Source: an uncultured Solobacterium sp. (GTDB taxonomy: Bacteria; Bacillota_I; Bacilli_A; Erysipelotrichales; Erysipelotrichaceae). From it: a stretch of 6,221 nucleotides of DNA. Location: positions 1 through 6,221 of the forward strand of contig CALISH010000015.1 of the NCBI GenBank assembly GCA_938041275.1. The letters run 5' to 3'. The notes under the pieces are model-generated. The model did not search any database and had not been told where the DNA came from. It saw only the letters and a program-made list of their open reading frames with translations. This document shows, piece by piece, positions 4,722 through 6,221 of this stretch (positions are counted from its first letter, which is position 1; every line of letters starts with the position of its first letter). The position numbers and the translations under genes are program-made.

Positions 4722-5933
4722 ATGATGAAGAAACCTGAATTATTAGCCCCGGCAGGGGATCTGAATCGTTGTAAGACAGCGATTCGTTATGGTGCTGATG
4801 CGGTCTATATTGGTGGACAATCCTATTCCTTACGCTCAAGAGCTTCCAACTTTACGATGGAAGATATCAAGGAGGCATGTGAATTTGCCCGTCAACATAA
4901 CGCACATATCCATGTCACAACCAATGTGATTCCTCATGAAGAAGATTATGAGGGCTTACGTGAGTATTTAATGAAGTTAGAAGAGTATGGTGTTACAGCA
5001 ATTATTGCTGCTTCACCATCGATTATGAAACTTGCACGTGAATGTGCACCAAAACTAGAGATACACTGTTCTACACAGATGAGTATTACCAATGTAGAAA
5101 CAGCTAAGTTCTTACACGAACAGTTAGGACTAGACCGTGCAGTACTTGCACGTGAATGCTCGATCGAAGATATCTATGCAATCACAAAGGAATGTCCAGT
5201 AGATACAGAAGCCTTTATCCATGGTGGTATGTGTGTAAACTACTCTGGTAGATGTACACTATCCAACCGTATGACATTACGAGATGCTAACCGTGGTGGT
5301 TGTGCGCAAAGTTGTCGTTGGCAATATCATGTTTACCAAGATGATAAAGAATTAAATACAGATATTTTATATTCTATGGGTTCTAAAGACTTACTAGCAG
5401 CGGACTACATGTATGAATTAATGGATGCAGGTGTTAGTTCCTTAAAAATTGAAGGGCGTATGAAGACAGAGTATTATGTCGCATCTGTCGTTAGTGCATA
5501 TCGTCATCTGATCGATGAGATTGCAGAGAATGATGGACCACTTTCACCAGAAAGATTGGCATATCACAAAAAGGAAATCTCTCGTGCTGAAAATCGTCAG
5601 ACAACAACAGCGTTCTATCCTGGTGAGGCAGGATTAAATACATTGATTTATCATGCATACTCTGATGCGGACGTAAATCATGACTTTCTAGCCAAGGTTG
5701 CTGGATACGACCAAGACGCAAATGTAGCCTACTTAGAGACACGTAATGCATTTGATGTTGGTGAAATGTTAGAAGTGATTTCACCTGGCAAAGACAAGCG
5801 TACTTTCAAAGTTGAATGGATCAAAGACCCAAAGGGAGAGTATCTTGCAAGTTCTAGACGTCCAATGGTAGTGGTACAAGTTCCGATTCCATTTGAAATA
5901 GGTGAAAATGACCTAGTGCGGAGGGCACGCTAA
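4722..5933 (+). CDS. trhP2: Peptidase U32 family tRNA 5-hydroxyuridine hydroxylase, YrrO/TrhP2-like
   Basis: The 403-residue product is the long U32 partner (about 420 residues in B. subtilis YrrO). It begins with the family's KPELLAPAGD (4-13), then YGADAVYIGG (23-32). It carries the U32 signature EAFIHGGMCVNYSGRCTLS (163-181), with a Gly where Ser/Ala is usual. NRGGCAQSCRW (190-200) follows, then SLKIEGRMKTEYYV (240-253). C171, C178, C194 and C198 are candidates for the Fe-S cluster ligands reported for this family. The established role in the B. subtilis and Escherichia coli homologues is 5-hydroxyuridine-34 formation in tRNA, which in E. coli depends on prephenate. The start is ATG 4722 (or 4725) by homology; an in-frame ATG at 4686 lies inside trhP1 with no ribosome-binding site. 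With the stop of trhP1 only 4 nt away and no clear Shine-Dalgarno, reinitiation is likely. Confidence 0.87.
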   Translation: MMKKPELLAPAGDLNRCKTAIRYGADAVYIGGQSYSLRSRASNFTMEDIKEACEFARQHNAHIHVTTNVIPHEEDYEGLREYLMKLEEYGVTAIIAASPSIMKLARECAPKLEIHCSTQMSITNVETAKFLHEQLGLDRAVLARECSIEDIYAITKECPVDTEAFIHGGMCVNYSGRCTLSNRMTLRDANRGGCAQSCRWQYHVYQDDKELNTDILYSMGSKDLLAADYMYELMDAGVSSLKIEGRMKTEYYVASVVSAYRHLIDEIAENDGPLSPERLAYHKKEISRAENRQTTTAFYPGEAGLNTLIYHAYSDADVNHDFLAKVAGYDQDANVAYLETRNAFDVGEMLEVISPGKDKRTFKVEWIKDPKGEYLASSRRPMVVVQVPIPFEIGENDLVRRAR

Positions 5934-6221
5934 TGTTATTAGAAGGAAATGTTAGTGTAAAAGCTGCTATTCTTGGAAATCATCGCAAAGTAGAAAAACT
6001 TTACTATGATAAACATAAAAATGATAAGGACTTAAACTTTATCTTATATCGTGCAAAGGAAAAAGGAATTCCATGCATGCCATTAGAACGTGAAGAAATT
6101 AGCGCAATGGCAACTGGAAGAACACATGGTGGATTGATTGCGGAAGCCAGTCCTAGAGTCTATCAAGAACTATCCGAATGCATGCATGGTGAAACACCAT
6201 TTCTTGTATTGCTAGAAGGAG
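5933..6221 (+). CDS. SpoU/TrmH-family RNA 2'-O-methyltransferase (5' part, runs off window)
   Basis: The first 96 codons encode the substrate-binding N-terminal domain that precedes the SPOUT methyltransferase core: LLEGNVSVKAAILG (2-15), a KVEKLYYDK strand, YRAKEKGIPCMPLEREEI (44-61) and the hallmark GRTHGGLIAEASPR (66-79), then FLVLLEG entering the catalytic domain. Such enzymes methylate a ribose 2'-hydroxyl in rRNA or tRNA using S-adenosylmethionine. The knotted SAM-binding motifs lie beyond the window, so the target (RlmB-like or another) is undecided. The ATG shares one base with the trhP2 stop (TAATG), and GGAGG (5920-5924) stands 8 nt upstream inside trhP2, so this is the third gene of the operon. 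Confidence 0.87.
   Translation, partial: MLLEGNVSVKAAILGNHRKVEKLYYDKHKNDKDLNFILYRAKEKGIPCMPLEREEISAMATGRTHGGLIAEASPRVYQELSECMHGETPFLVLLEG

Noticed and set aside
223..6221. A defence system, CRISPR array, toxin-antitoxin pair or prophage
   Set aside because: No repeats, nucleases or phage-type genes are visible; apart from the intron the content is metabolic and RNA-modification genes.

Overview
This window reads as a low-GC Gram-positive (Firmicutes/Bacillota) chromosome. The protein set fits an Erysipelotrichia-like lineage, but that rank is an inference from overall flavour and not a proven placement. Most of it is ordinary housekeeping and salvage sequence. The non-routine parts are the left edge and the regulatory DNA between the two gene clusters.

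Left edge (1-226, plus strand): the 3' end of a group II intron. A 34-nt domain V with a 2-nt CG bulge and a tetraloop is followed by a domain VI hairpin and a terminal AY. A 43-residue open tail just before domain V is probably the C-terminus of the intron reverse transcriptase/maturase. The intron's last bases supply the stop codon of the oppositely oriented neighbour, a zinc-dependent phospholipase C-type gene, so that gene's C-terminus appears to have been redefined by the insertion.

Minus-strand cluster (223-2988): three tightly packed genes are transcribed right to left. They encode a YggS/PLPBP pyridoxal-phosphate homeostasis protein, a class I/II PLP aminotransferase (4-nt ATGA overlap) and the phospholipase-like protein (7-nt gap). 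The promoter at 2995-3023 places its -10 box six bases before the yggS ATG, which predicts a leaderless mRNA. A rho-independent terminator (3022-3051) separates this operon from the gene upstream.

Minus-strand folT (3058-3636) encodes the folate-specific S component of an ECF vitamin transporter. Its leader carries a tetrahydrofolate riboswitch. Behind it lies a terminator-like hairpin that also buries the folT Shine-Dalgarno site, plus a competing hairpin. Folate supply therefore probably controls folate uptake through this leader.

Plus-strand cluster (3836 to the right edge): two peptidase-U32-family genes correspond to the YrrN/YrrO (TrhP1/TrhP2) pair that makes 5-hydroxyuridine at tRNA position 34. 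They are followed by the start of a SpoU/TrmH-family RNA 2'-O-methyltransferase whose start overlaps the preceding stop. This looks like an RNA-modification operon. Its promoter is divergent from that of folT and is again almost flush with the start codon.
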